A stretch of DNA of 64,000 nucleotides. It comes from Sinonovacula constricta. Taxonomy: Eukaryota > Mollusca > Bivalvia > Cardiida > Solecurtidae. The translations under genes were made by a program, and so were the position numbers. The stretch lies in contig CM017569.1 of assembly GCA_007844125.1 (NCBI GenBank), positions 8,770,995 through 8,834,994 on the forward strand, written 5' to 3'. Within the stretch, counting starts at the first letter, position 1. Each line of letters begins with the position of its first letter. Positions 1 to 11,654 of this stretch are shown piece after piece. The notes under the pieces were generated by a model that was not told where the DNA came from, ran no database searches, and worked only from the letters and a program-made list of their open reading frames with translations.

Positions 1-850
1 AGTTATGAATTCCAGGTCTTCTGGAAGCTTTTAACTTGCTGAAATGTTTACAGGAGATCGTAAGGAGATATTTTAAACTTTCACTCCTTGGACCTGTGCC
101 ATGACAGGGGATGTTTGTATACATTTCCCCACTGAAAACCATGCCATCGTTTCATATCGTTTTCTTTCATATTTATTCATTTTCACCACTATGTGAGTTA
201 ACAAGCTTTTCAAATTACCATTTCACAATAATTGATAGATCCGGGCCTATTAAACTCAATATCATTTAAAGATTAAAGTAAATAATAAGTAGAGTGGATA
301 AAAGTGGATAAAAAAGAATGTTGAAAGAATAAAAAAAAAACAGTAATTATAATAGGATGAATATGACCAAAGGAATATTGTATTAACTATTAACCATTTT
401 CCATCTTTTTAACAATTAAGTAAATTATAATAAAACCAATGAATTTTACCATAAACTAAAACATGGAAAATGTTAACATTAAAATTAATGTATTTTCAGA
501 ATATTAAGTAAAATATGAATAATAATTTATCCTCTCAAATACCTCTACATTGTTGTTTTTTCTAAAGAAATGAATTTGAATGTCTCTTTTTATGTTAAAT
601 ATCAAATTTTAGGTAAAAACAACATAATTTTTCCCTGAAAATAGCACAATACAGTTGTCTATGGTCAATACCATCAGCAATAGTCTCTGCAGTCGGTTAA
701 GTATAAGGGTCAATTTTGGTCTGAGAAAAAAAGGTGAAAACTTTACTTCACATGGATAAGAAGCACCCCCACACTTCTTTTTACGGTACTGATCTGTTAA
801 TGATTGAAATATATTGATAAGAGGCGTGTAAAAGCTACAAAAAATAATGT

Positions 851-925
851 TTCATAAAGTGACCACCTATCTTAAGAGACCATTTGAGTCCTGTACCGTG
901 GATGGTCTATATACTGGTTTGACTG
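851..925 (+). mobile_element. Tigger/pogo-like transposon right-end fragment
   Basis: The sequence matches the right end of the element at 62885-63972. Both have two GACCAC/GACCA blocks around TCTTAAGAGACCA, then a GGATGGTCT segment, then the terminal GGTTTGACTG. A matching left terminus was not convincingly found upstream; the CAGTTG at 652 is too weak. The copy is therefore called as a fragment only. Confidence 0.6.
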
Positions 926-1369
926 TGATTAATTAAATATTTAGGATAGTTTGAGCCAAATCAATCAAGTGACATGTTTGGTTGATTTGTCTAATGCTTT
1001 ATCTTGTTTCCAAATGATACTCAATAGCAAAACACTTCTAGAGATGATATAACATATCACTTGGAGTTTTATTTTTTAAAAATAATGCTTTGACCTACAT
1101 AAACTGAATGAGAAATGGCGCATCAACATACAAAGTCAGTGTGACATTTTGATTTTTAGAGATTACGGTGCAAGGTGCATGCCTTTCCCCGTCATTGCCA
1201 AAAAAAAAAAAAGAGCCCGTTTTGATTTCTTATTTGATAATTAATTAAATGCTGAAAAGCGATAGTGGATGGCGTAAGTTTTACCATTTGAGTGATAAAA
1301 GGTATGCAAATAATGGTCACCTTAAATGTTTCTTTGGTAAGTCAATTGCACACAGGCAATTATGGCATG

Positions 1370-2222
1370 CCGGCGCCGGGATGCCTTAATTTCTAAACTG
1401 TCATTTGCAGGACGCTTACAATCTGCCGGTATGCCATAAAACTTGGCCGGGATGCTTTCAAGATTCAATAAACAAGGTCAATAAACATGTCCAATTATGT
1501 AACTTTCTCGCTGATATCACATGTTCTCCGATATTGTTAAGCGTCTGCTGATAAAGATCACTCTTTACAATATTTAATGAGCGTCTGCTGCATTCTATAC
1601 ATAGATGATGACGTCACTCCGTAAAAGTCATCTCTGTACTAGGACGCAGGATTCACCCCTGTTTAGGGTAATTGTGCTTCCGCAAAATAGTTCCGCGTAG
1701 GATTGACGATATGTGAAAACGACTTTAAATATGCGTATACGATGTAAAGTTTACTGTATAATATCACTTAAAATGTATATCCACATATTAAATTTATTTA
1801 CTTGTGATAAAAAGCAATTGTTAAGAGCAGGTCGATCTTTCTACTTTCACTTTCTCTAGTAGCGTAAGTGCACATGTCAGTAAGACAGGTGCGTACACAT
1901 TGGCGTCTGCTGTGTATCAGAAGTCGGATACAATATTAAATGAGTGTCTGTTGAAAACTGAGAATCAACCAATTAAGAACAGATTATCTCGGCAGTTATG
2001 ATGGACGAAATGAGATTAAAGTCGGTATATTGTTCTGTGATTACCTGCTAACTGTGCTTTAAAAATGTGCTGCATTCTAATAATACAATAAAAACTTAGA
2101 ATACTATATTGCTTTGTGCTAAATATGTATTAATACATTTGTAAGATGCAACATATCAACCATGTAAATTTTGCGCGAATTTGCATGTCGCGCATAGGGT
2201 GCCAGGATGCCTTAAAAAATTT
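1370..2222. repeat. Region with low-copy internal direct repeats
   Basis: The motif CGGGATGCCTTAA occurs near 1378 and as CAGGATGCCTTAA near 2203, with a related GCCGGGATGCTTTC near 1445. Inside, GCGTCTGCTG recurs near 1541, 1583 and 1903. A TACAATATTTAATGAGCG block near 1567 is repeated as TACAATATTAAATGAGTG near 1929. This pattern suggests an old dispersed element or a decayed local duplication. No coding capacity was recognised and the boundaries are approximate. Confidence 0.35.
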
Positions 2223-5200
2223 CTGTGGAAGGCCCTGATATTGGAAAGCTGGCAAGTCTTCAGCTAAAAAACAACCTCCTCTTCTAAGCATTGATTATAC
2301 ATTGACTGAAGCTACACAGGAACTAACACTGATTTAAGTACAATCCTTTCCATATAACTGTATGTTAACTAAAATTAATGGATCATAAGTGCTACCGAAC
2401 ATGACCAAAATACACAGGTTCAACATTAACTCCCTGGTTGATAGACCATCTATACTAAGCGATTACGCGACACTCACTTTGGCTTATTTCGTCAACATTA
2501 CAATAATATGATCTGAATCTAAATTTATCCTGATTACAATCCCAGTATAGAGCCACAGAAGGCAGTGAAGCCCCACACAGGATATCGCAAATATCTTTGC
2601 CTAGTCTACAATGCATAGCCAAGTGGCACACTAGTTCTAATAACATTTTTCTCCCTTAGTCGCTGAGTGATATTCCTGCTCCACATTGTTTAAACTCTGT
2701 ATTTCATGTATATCTGCATTAAATTATATCAACACTTAAACTTCTAGTTATAACGGATTATATTATTAATTATTAACGTTTGAAGCATGCTTGGACACAA
2801 ATGATGCATCCAGTCTGCTTCAAGATACATATTTGTTTCTGTACGTGAACTCATTTTCCAAGGCCTTTACTAACTGCAGATAGTCAAGAACATGCTGGGT
2901 CAATCCTTTGTGCTTCTGAAATTCAGCTTTCTCATAACTCGCAAGCGACAATGTCCCAAAACATATTGGGACTGTTATAACAAGTTAACAGGTTTCATTT
3001 TGTTTTGAAGCAACCTTTATGTAGAAAATAGCAACAACAGCACAAAAGTAAGGATAAGTTTTCTGAACTACTAAATAAGAACCATATGTCAACATTTAAC
3101 AAGAGTTAATTAATAAACTGATTATAATCCATAAAATTGCACCTAAGTGGCAACCAATTCTATATGATGATTAATTATAATTTGCATCCGATTTTCACAA
3201 CAGTAATATAATTATGGTTTGTTACTCAAGTTTAATCAAACACAATGTTTTTGGAGAGGGCCAACATCGTTATCTTGTACCATGATGGCAGCATAAGTAA
3301 GAGAAAAAAGTATGTAAAAAAAAAAAAAGAAGCAAGATACATATCTTAACTACCACAAAACATATTGTCCAAACATGTCAATAGAATGCTTAAAGACAAC
3401 AAATGAAGAAAGACAGGGCTCTAATCAATACTAGTGTAGCTCAACAGCTGCACAGCCACATTATACAGCCTGGCAGGTAAACAACTGGTCATCATGATAG
3501 CAGCTTAGAAAGCTGTGTTATTGATTTAGATAAAAAAAAACAAGCCACAACACCATCAACATAGAATTCTGCTGTAACAGATGGACAAAGAAAATCAACT
3601 GATGCTGACAGTTGAATGAAATTTGCACTAAATTAAGTCTGTTGAAACAGAGAGAAGAACTTACACACCAGTACGATTAGTCAAGTTGGAAAATAAGTAT
3701 TGCACAGCAAACAATGCAAGATTATTGATGCAAGAATTTTGACGCAAGGCTGTTGACCCAATTTACATGCACTGCTTATATTCTAGAACCCAAGGACATT
3801 ATTCTTTATTCAGTATTTTATTTTAACAGGTGTACAGCTTAATTTTTATAATTCTATAATCTTCGTTTACTATCGAACTGACACTGACTAATTGTTTATT
3901 GTTATGTCTTTGCAAATACAATACTTTTACCCTGACACTAATAGTATGATAATAGCAACAATGAAAAACTGAAAACAACAAAAATACTTTAAGTAACAGA
4001 TAGCATACTTAAAATGAAATTATTTTATTTTAGTGGCCAAATGTGGTACAACCCCTGAAGATGGTGACAAAACCACAAAGATGCTGACCAGCAATAAAAT
4101 GGAATGATGTCATCACCAATGACCTGACCAAACACGATGAGCATGACAGAGAATGCTGGAAATTGACAGTCATACCCTGCTGTAAAACAAAAATAATGAT
4201 TACAGTCGAAGAAGAAGAATGCCTAGACACTGTATTTTATGGGCAAAGTTTTTAATCATAAATCCCAATTTAATGTATAAATAGTCTGCAGCATTAGAGG
4301 TTGGAACATGCAGAACAGAAGTAAAATATTCACTGATCTCCAAATTTAATCATTCATGATTCAGACTTGTGCACAGTGTCAATAAAATGTTAAAATAGCC
4401 AGGTAACTTAAAAGATGTATTACACTGTTACATGCTCCTGACATATAGTTTTATGCACAACTTCCTCTTAGCACTGCTTCAGGGAAGGATGGTAGATCAT
4501 TATCTACATGGTGTACAAGGCTCTTCCATATGTTAAGTCTGACCTCCTGTTATCATCAGCCTTCACAAAGATGAAAAGGGCCCTTGTCTTTATGTACAGG
4601 TACAAAACATGTCACCTTCAAAAACCCTTTTATGTTCCCTTTGTCATCTGATATTTACAACAGTTTCCAAACTCATTAAACAGTTATATGGAAATGGTAA
4701 ACCTCATGTCTCCTAGTCAGAGACTTGTGATAATAGGTTTATTGATTTACTGAGAGTGCCAGCTGATTAAGGGATCAATATCTGAATAAATGAATCAGCT
4801 GTGAGCCACAGGGAGCAACAGGAGTTTACAGTTAGCTGGTCTGGGCCCCAGCCCCACTTCATGAATAACAACTATTAGCCTGGGATCAATCCTCTTAATC
4901 AACCCTAGTATACCCTGTTGCACACTGTACTGGCAAACTTGGTGTAATTACAAATGGAATAGATTATTTCCTCAATCTTCACTTAATGGAGAGCTCATTA
5001 TAGTCTGATAGGGAAAATGTTAATACCATTGAATGTTAACTATTATCACAACTACATGTACAAACCAGGTGGTGGCAGAACCAAAATGTAAATCTAGTAT
5101 ACAACTTTTTCGCATCAACGGTACCATTAGCTTAACAGATCTACTTATAAAACAAAGCGCAACTTCCATCACAAACATACAATGATATTTTTTTTCCAAA

Positions 5201-5414
5201 TCTGTTTTTTTTTAATTTAGCCATTACTATGCATATGTGAAAAACTAGTTTTAATGAAATTACAGCTTAAGATTAAGTATGATATCTGTTTTCTAAAGAC
5301 TATGAACATGTAAACAACTAGTTTTATTTAACTAACAGCTTAAGATTTATCTTAATGTACATTTGTAAAAAACAGTTGAAAAATCCTCAAAGCATTAATG
5401 GTTAAGTTATATTA

Positions 5415-5705
5415 AACCAGACCTGGTAGCACAAATGGTAGAGCTCCAGGTTTGGCAGGCTCTGGGATTGATCCCTGGCTGCAACATACCAAAGTCATTA
5501 AAAATGGTAGTTGTATAGTTCCCTTTCTAACACTCATGGAAATGTAAGGATTACTGGTTGTTCCATGACTGGCTGGCCTGGTGTCAGGATAATGTGACAG
5601 GGTGAGGTATGATGCCAGAAGTTCATGACATGCTAAACACAGTGAAGGTAGCGCTATATCTGCTTCAAGTAGATACCATCTCCAAATAAATGAAATACTA
5701 TTGGT
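5415..5705 (+). mobile_element. tRNA-derived SINE
   Basis: The 5' head resembles a tRNA. A TAGCACAAATGG segment fits a degenerate polymerase III box A, and GGGATTGATCCC about 40 bases later fits box B. The head is followed by a tRNA-unrelated body containing GGCCTGGTGTCAGGATAATG. The 3' part is A-rich and ends near AAATAAACAAAC. This layout of head, core and simple tail is typical of molluscan SINEs. The end is uncertain by about 20 bp, and I see no clear target-site duplication. Confidence 0.7.
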
Positions 5706-6457
5706 GAATGATCAACCCAATAAATAAACAAACATAACTTATATTAAGCACTTGAAGGGCTTGTCCGTAACGACACTCTAACACGTTTGTTCTGTTTGCG
5801 TACAATTCAAAGTGTGAATGTTAAATACAGTATTATGCAAATTTATGTTCAAACATCAATCCGATCTTGGAGTCCAAACAACATCCTAAGGCTTTTTTGT
5901 TATCAAGTTTGTCCCCTTTTTTCTTTTATTTTTTTTGAAAGAGGATCCCCTGCATTTCACCAATGTTAGGAAAATCTAAATGTATTAAACAGAAGTCTTT
6001 TTAACAGTTTTACCTTTAAAACACCTTAAGATAAATGCATCAAAATGTTGCAAGTCAATATTATACGGAGGAAAGAAATAGTTAAATACCCGACACTGTT
6101 ATTTTTAAGAGCCACTATGGTAGTACACAGCATAAACAAACGGGCATCTTTTTCAATCAATATCCTTTGAGCCTAATCACACAATATAAAACCCATCCTT
6201 CAACACTTCATCAATCAATACTAGGCAATTTTCAGGTGATGTCCTTACAAAATGTATTATTTCCTAACAAATAAAACTTTCTTTCACAGAATTTATTTAA
6301 GATACCTTCAAAACTATGATGTATTTACATACTGGGTTGATATTTCTATTTGAATGATGGGAAAACAATTAAAACTTGTTTATTGACAGGTAAAATCTAT
6401 CAAAATAATACAAATGGATGAAAAATCCATTGAACTACTGATCCACAATACCTGGTT

Positions 6458-6941
6458 AAGGTGGTATCCGACTGTTCAGGCCAAAATGTTTTTCTCATAT
6501 AACCAAATATGTCATTGTTACCTGAAAAGGTCATGCAAAATGCCGTTCATTGATGCCCTATTATGAACAGCGAAGAATAAATCTCCACTCATCATTGCAA
6601 ACAGGTATTTCCTATCTGAGCCATGCAGCAGAGATAGCTATATTTAAAATAAGAAAACCATGTGACAGCTTAATTTTGAGATCATATTATATCATCATCC
6701 GCTCTGACCTCGATATCTATTCTTAGCAGAGATCGGTTCTTGCTTACTAATATAGATTCTGAATGAATGAAATTGTAGTGATTTTTTACTGTGTACTGTG
6801 TAACAATGTAGGTATGTTCAAAACCATCTTGACTTGGAATAATGTAGGAGTTTATGCAGAGTTTATGCCCAAATTCCTCAAAGCAGTGGTGGGATATTGT
6901 CACATGTATTTGATTAAAGGCAAACTGTCTGATACCACCTT
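6458..6941. mobile_element. MITE-like element with terminal inverted repeats
   Basis: The left end reads AAGGTGGTATCCGACTG and the right end reads CTGTCTGATACCACCTT. Reverse-complemented, the right end is AAGGTGGTATCAGACAG, so the two form imperfect inverted termini of about 15 bp around a 484-bp body. The short open frames inside (6763-6954 plus, 6682-7020 minus) resemble no transposase. The right-hand 100 bp recurs in diverged form at about 11655-11758, which supports a dispersed family. Target-site duplication is unclear (TTA/TCA flanks). Confidence 0.6.
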
Positions 6942-7779
6942 CAAGGGCTCTTAAAGTGCCATTTTTCTGGGCATTTGAAATGGCAAAAGGATTTACAATC
7001 AGATCTAGAAATTTCATCACATAAGATCAATTGGCTGTTTCTGGCACTGAAATCATTGTTACTCCTTGAATATGAAATAATGCCATAATGAAGTGAATGA
7101 TGTTAAGATGTTGAGGCCTTTTCTACTAGTAAAAGGTGTAATTTGAGGCTGCCTTTACAGCCATGATTTTGAAATACAGTGTGGTATAATTTTAATTTGC
7201 ACTTCCAACTTTTGTTAGCAGATGGTTAACTGATCAAGAATAAAAAAGAATATTTCCATGGTAATTTGACTACATAATGATATCATCTAATGACTAAAGT
7301 CTTGATGTTGGCTTTGATTCTTTAAGACCATAAACAAAGTAAATTCTATCTATCTAAACTTGTTAGTGAAAATCAAATGGTAAGAAAAAAAGGTTGAATC
7401 AACAGTCACTAATATAATTTGTGTTCCTACAATATTTTCAAATAATGCAGTTAAGTTCCAGTATTTTGCAGCTCACAATACTTTACGATCATTTGCCAAC
7501 CTCATTATGGAAAGTATGGGGTCCGAAAAATCAGAAATTTTATTTCAATGCTATCTGCAAATAAATCAGTCAACATATTTTAGAAGCATTTTTTTGTTTA
7601 GTTTGCTTTTTTTATTTTAGGTTATTACCGTATTTGGGAGATCAAACACTGTTTCTACTGTATACTGGTTAAAAAAACTACAAGAACAGAAACAGCTTCA
7701 AGATAATTGGCTTTTGGCATTTTGATTCCATTTTCTTTGCATGTTTTCCCATGAAGCTAATGTAATTTCATTATAATTA

Positions 7780-7979
7780 GACTGTTTTGCCATGATTGCA
7801 TGAACTGAAGAACTTTGATTCTTCGTGCCACCAGTATACGCAACATCTGTGTGGTATGTTTTGCATACTGCCCTGTTGTCATTAGTTTTTGAAATACCGA
7901 AGTATTTCCATACTTTTGATGTGAATTTGGCGGGTGCATTTTTGTATGGTATTTGGTACCGGCTAACTTTCTGAGACAT
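7780..7979 (-). pseudogene. Decayed BED zinc-finger fragment (hAT transposase/ZBED type)
   Basis: The minus-strand frame opens at ATG 7979 and reads SKVWKYFGISK, then AVCKTYHTDVAYTGGT, then a serine-rich segment. This is the layout of a BED zinc finger, the DNA-binding domain at the N-terminus of hAT-family transposases and ZBED proteins: aromatic W/Y/F core, AVC-x2-C, Y-x-GGT, then histidines. The second zinc-binding cysteine is replaced by tyrosine and the H-x-H end is not intact. The frame stops at 7698 with no transposase catalytic region. It is most likely a dead transposon remnant in the CPEB intron. Confidence 0.6.
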
Positions 7980-8555
7980 TAAATTTTTTCCAGTTGAACT
8001 GTTAATTAGTTGTCCTTACTACTAAGCAACTCTGTTAACTAAAAGCAAGCACTTACCTTAAACACAATTGCAATAAATACAAAAATGACAAAATGAAAAA
8101 GTCTGTCTGTATAAGAAATGTTTTTCTCATGAATCTGTTAATGTATTTTGTTTAATGTCTACACTTCACAATAAATCTTGTATCTAATTGTATACAGTTT
8201 AAGGCATCCAACCATGTGCTTTGAAATACATACTATAAAAATTAGGAATTAGGAAAGAAATCACAGAGGAACAATAAATTATTTATAGTATCAGTAGTGT
8301 AACAAGTCTATGCTGATGGTTTTCAAAACTGTCATATTTATAATTAATTTGCTTTTGTGTTTCTTTTTGTTGCCCATTTAAACCTTCCTCAAGTCAAGAT
8401 AAAATCTATTTCAAATCCTATTGGGCCAAAACCCAACATACATACAGTATGGGTATAGCTGAACAGCATCCACAAAATCATGAGAATTCAGGAAACTATA
8501 AGAAGTGTGTATACATGCATTCAAATAAAATGAGACATGAAAAAATTATACAAAC

Positions 8556-9326
8556 CTGGTATGTGAGAAAGTTCTCCCTATGCAGGTCATCAAACCCAGC
8601 ATACTCCATATTTGGTTTTGTATAAGCAGCTTGATGCATCTGACTTGGAAAAGAGGTACTTCTACGAAATTTGGACGGTGTCAACATTGACATGGATGTA
8701 TTAATGTGCTGGGGCTGGGGATAGCTGGTCTTCTTCATCTGTGGAAATGCTGGAATGTTCATGTTTGGCACCGAGCGCCTCTGGTTCTGCTGAATCTGTT
8801 GGGCCCAAGGGGAGATTGTGGCTTGAGAGTGTGCATTACTCCACTGTGGATAGTTCTTGGCATTATTTAACATCAATCCCTGGTGCATCTGTCTCTGTGG
8901 AAAATTATGCTGGGCAGTGATAGCTCTTCTCTGTATATTCTGTGGAGGGGGCATGGACAGAGCAGAGACATGGGCTTGAAGCATATTTTCAGCACTCAAG
9001 ACAGCATTCTGAGACAACTGGTGAAAGTTGACAGTTCTACTTACATTTTGAAACGCCCCCTGATTGAAATCATCATGCGCTCCGTGAGGGGGCGTCCAAA
9101 AGTTAGGCGATGCAAGCGACGTTATAAGATGTGAATTTGCTTCCAAAGAAGAACTTGATGAAACTGTGTTACAATCCACCTTTTTATCCACAGGAGATGA
9201 TGTCGAAAAGTCTCTACCGTCCTCATTTACCGTGTTATCCCCGTTCTGTTCAGAAATATGGTTGACGGAAGATGAAAGTTGCTGCTGTTGAGCAGCCGAC
9301 TTTTCCAGCAGAATTTCATCTTGCAT
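8556..9326 (-). CDS. CPEB: CPEB2/3/4-like (Orb2-like) first coding exon
   Basis: This exon has 257 codons from ATG 9326-9324 to a phase-0 donor, CAG followed by GTTTGT at 8555. The start is the first ATG after an in-frame TAG at 9413-9411. The protein begins MQDEILLEKSAAQQQQ, closely matching the MQDDLLMDKS-type start of vertebrate CPEB3. Further collinear family motifs follow: an FQN segment, QRRAIT-x6-PQR, SPWAQ, a P-x-KK motif, and a KPNME...FLTYQ end that aligns with the vertebrate KSWME...LLPFQ. The family binds U-rich cytoplasmic polyadenylation elements in mRNA 3' UTRs through two C-terminal RRMs and a ZZ-type zinc domain; those domains are not in this window. The exon encodes a low-complexity Q/N/S/H-rich region like the prion-like N-termini of Orb2 and Aplysia CPEB. 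I infer the family from motif order, because this region is poorly conserved. Confidence 0.75.
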
Positions 9327-9753
9327 CGTACGAGGCGAATTTTCCGGTGAAAATAACGACTGATTGTTGGAAAACCTGTTAAAGTCCACTGGCGACAACG
9401 ACTTGTAATCCTATACCGTGTTCCCCCATTAGAGTGTAACAAAAATCCTGATTATAACGGTAAATGTTCCACAGATTTTGTTCTGCTTCGCCACGTCTTC
9501 CGCGCTGTACTGTGACTGTTCTGAATATAGCCTCTAAACCGAATAGTTTGTTGACTTCAGCAAGCAATGACCTCTACGGTTTCGAGTAACTCCAATACGT
9601 GTTTTCCATGCGAAAAAGAAAATCAAATATTCGACATGATATTAGGATGACTTATGGATATGAACAAAACGCGATGATCTAGCTTTTTTGACTGATACAT
9701 GCCAGAATAAATGTACAGTTAATATCAACATAACGGTACTTTTTGCATAAATT
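9327..9753. promoter_or_regulatory. Probable bidirectional promoter between CPEB-like gene and MARCHF5
   Basis: The minus-strand CPEB ATG (9326) and the candidate plus-strand MARCHF5 ATG (9754) face away from each other across 427 bp. CpG dinucleotides are more frequent from about 9040 to 9870 than in the AT-rich flanks, as expected for an animal promoter. A GGTGGGCGTG box (KLF/EGR-like) at about 9784 and a palindromic CACGTG E-box at 9811-9816 lie just inside the candidate MARCHF5 exon. No convincing TATA box is seen. The interval also includes the 5' UTRs of both genes; transcription start sites cannot be placed from sequence. Confidence 0.5.
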
Positions 9754-9857
9754 ATGCTCGGTACAGGGCCAAAATTGAAAAAAGGTGGGCGTGTTTACAA
9801 ACCGTTAGCGCACGTGATTTTTCCGAAGATTGAGAGAACTGTACATATCGGCGTGGA
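9754..9857 (+). CDS. MARCHF5: Candidate first coding exon of MARCHF5
   Basis: An ATG at 9754, just after an in-frame TAA (9748-9750), opens 34 codons that run without a stop to GA at 9856-9857. A strong donor, GTGAGT, follows at 9858. Joined to the single leading A of exon 2, the split codon becomes GAA (Glu), giving ...VERSCWVC. The human protein has an acidic residue at the same place (...LDRSCWVC), so both phase and residue fit. The encoded N-terminus is basic and about 24 residues longer than the human one, and it has no recognisable domain. The position in the CpG-richer divergent promoter fits a first exon. A different, very short first exon elsewhere in 9860-19890 remains possible. Confidence 0.5.
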
Positions 9858-10468
9858 GTGAGTCGAAAAAAATGAAAACACACAGCATTCATATATTTGA
9901 AATCCCTGTTCTTATATTTTATTAAGATTAACTTCAGGCAATTGTGGATTTTATTTTTATGTCAGTCTTTGTAATTATGCTGTTTAATATTTTATCCAAC
10001 GTTTACTGTTAATGACCTCTGTATACATTATACGGAGAATCGTGCAAATATCCGGCTAAACATTTAATAATGTTATAAATACATTGTACTTTTATCATTA
10101 GCTAAGCTTTGAACACAAGTTAAAAACATTTGTTATTTCAGAAAAGGCCTTTTGAGATTATAAATGATACATGGTTGATATCGACTAGATCAACTGCAGC
10201 AGTTGTGTAAAGGTAACACATTAGATCTAGGATTTGTTTACTGGTTCGAACATATTAATTCTTTGTTCATATTGCAATATTTATTCAACAAGTTCTGTTC
10301 AATTGTTTCTCTTTGTCTGTTTAACTTATATCGGAAAAAATTAAAAGGTTACTCAACAAAATCAATCAATCGAGAAACTTATGGAATTAAATGGGCTAAA
10401 GTAGATCCAGAGCGTACGTGATCTGGTAAGATTTAGTCCTAAGGATTAAACAAGTAACTTCGACTAGA

Positions 10469-10540
10469 CAAAAAACAACCAAAAAAACAACAACAAAAAC
10501 AACAACAACAACAACAAACAAACAAACACACACACACACA
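10469..10540. repeat. CAA / CAAA / CA compound microsatellite
   Basis: The tract moves from A-rich CAA repeats, through AAC triplets and CAAA units, to a run of CA dinucleotides. It lies inside MARCHF5 intron 1. Confidence 0.9.
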
Positions 10541-11310
10541 TTAAGACCGTCGGAGAATTGTAGATATAACACAAGCTATGAACAGAATTTCCGCCATGCA
10601 AAATGATTCATTTGTAGTTAGGCTGATTTATTCATTTATGTATGGCATTCAATATCACACTGTCAAATTTCAAGAATCAAGTAGTGCTCGCAGTTCGCCT
10701 CATAAAAGAATAAGTATAAGACATCATAAACATTAGAGTTAGAAAGTTACTCCCATATAGCAAGAAGATCATGTAGACACCAATACATATTATGTAACAT
10801 GTCTACATTTAAGCTAACGTATTTTTTTAACCATTTATTTTCAAACTAACACTTTAACAGGTTATACCGAATCAGCAGTACCGAGCTTATGAAACAAAAT
10901 ACGTTTCCCTGTGTGCCGCAAACTAAACATAGTGTCACTTCCTGTTTAGCCACAGCAAAGAATTAGTTTATTATTTAGACAATTTACTTAAATTATACTT
11001 GGTAAGTATAATGTTTGTCGTTGATGCTCAAACGAACATTAAGAAAGTAAATTAGATTGACAATCGACTTCTTGTTATTGTCTTGTATATCTTACGTCCA
11101 ATTTTAAATGGACGAAACATGATTCATGAAACTTGAATGACAAATGTTTCAGCATCAACAACGTTTTTTGACTTGGAGATCACAGACACTTAGACATTTT
11201 CGACTCCATGATCACTACATAAAGTCTATCTGCTTTGTCATTTTGGCTTGTGTTTATTTATTAATGTTCAGGTGTTTTAAAATGTAAGTTCTTCCATTTC
11301 TCTTAACACT

Positions 11311-11560
11311 GATTCGCGTCGGCTTGCGCATTGTGAGGTCACGGGTTCAAACCCCAGCTGGGTCAAACCACAGACATTAAGTGGCTTCCCTCATAACGCT
11401 CCGGGCTTAGGGGACAGCATTACGCCTGACTTGTCAGTGTCTGTATAATGGACCGACCAGGTTCAAGTCCCTGGGCACATCATAAGTGCCCCTGTGCTAT
11501 AATGTTAGAAATGTCGCTGCAAAGTATTGGCAAAAATGCCAGCTAATCCCAATCCCATCC
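11311..11560 (+). mobile_element. SINE-like dispersed repeat with tRNA-type promoter boxes
   Basis: GGGTTCAAACCCC near 11343 and GGTTCAAGTCC at 11460-11470 both fit the polymerase III box B consensus. The segment from about 11409 to 11560, including GGGGACAGCATTACGCCTG and CATAAGTGCCCCTGTGC, recurs at 13588-13740. That makes it a dispersed family rather than a functional tRNA. Two box-B-like elements about 115 bp apart may reflect a dimeric or nested element. The ends are approximate. Confidence 0.55.
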
Positions 11561-11654
11561 CAAGCTTTTCCTATAATATAGTCAAAGTAATTTTTTTCAT
11601 AATAAGTTCTGTCAAACAATTCTGTTAGTGCTAAAAACAAACTTATTGCATTAA

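Larger units (their letters stand above)
1..8555. other. Probable intron 1 of the minus-strand CPEB-like gene
   Basis: This AT-rich stretch lies downstream, on the minus strand, of the CPEB-like first coding exon, whose donor is at 8555-8554. I looked on the minus strand for the small middle exons and the two RRM exons expected of a CPEB2/3/4 gene and recognised none, so the region is most simply part of a long first intron. It holds a Tigger-like end fragment (about 851-925), low-copy direct repeats (1370-2220), a tRNA-derived SINE (5415-5705), a terminal-inverted-repeat element (6458-6941) and a decayed BED zinc-finger fragment (about 7780-7920). Elsewhere I see only AT-rich single-copy sequence with short A/T runs. 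Confidence 0.5.

Noticed and set aside
8496..9398. CPEB-like reading frame of 300 codons starting at 9398 and ending at 8496
   Set aside because: The codon at 9398 is TTG, the first ATG is at 9326, and a good donor at 8555 ends the exon; the tail to 8496 is intron.
11340..11472. tRNA genes suggested by two GGTTCAA box B motifs
   Set aside because: No foldable cloverleaf or acceptor stem, and the segment is repeated at 13.6 kb, which fits a SINE.
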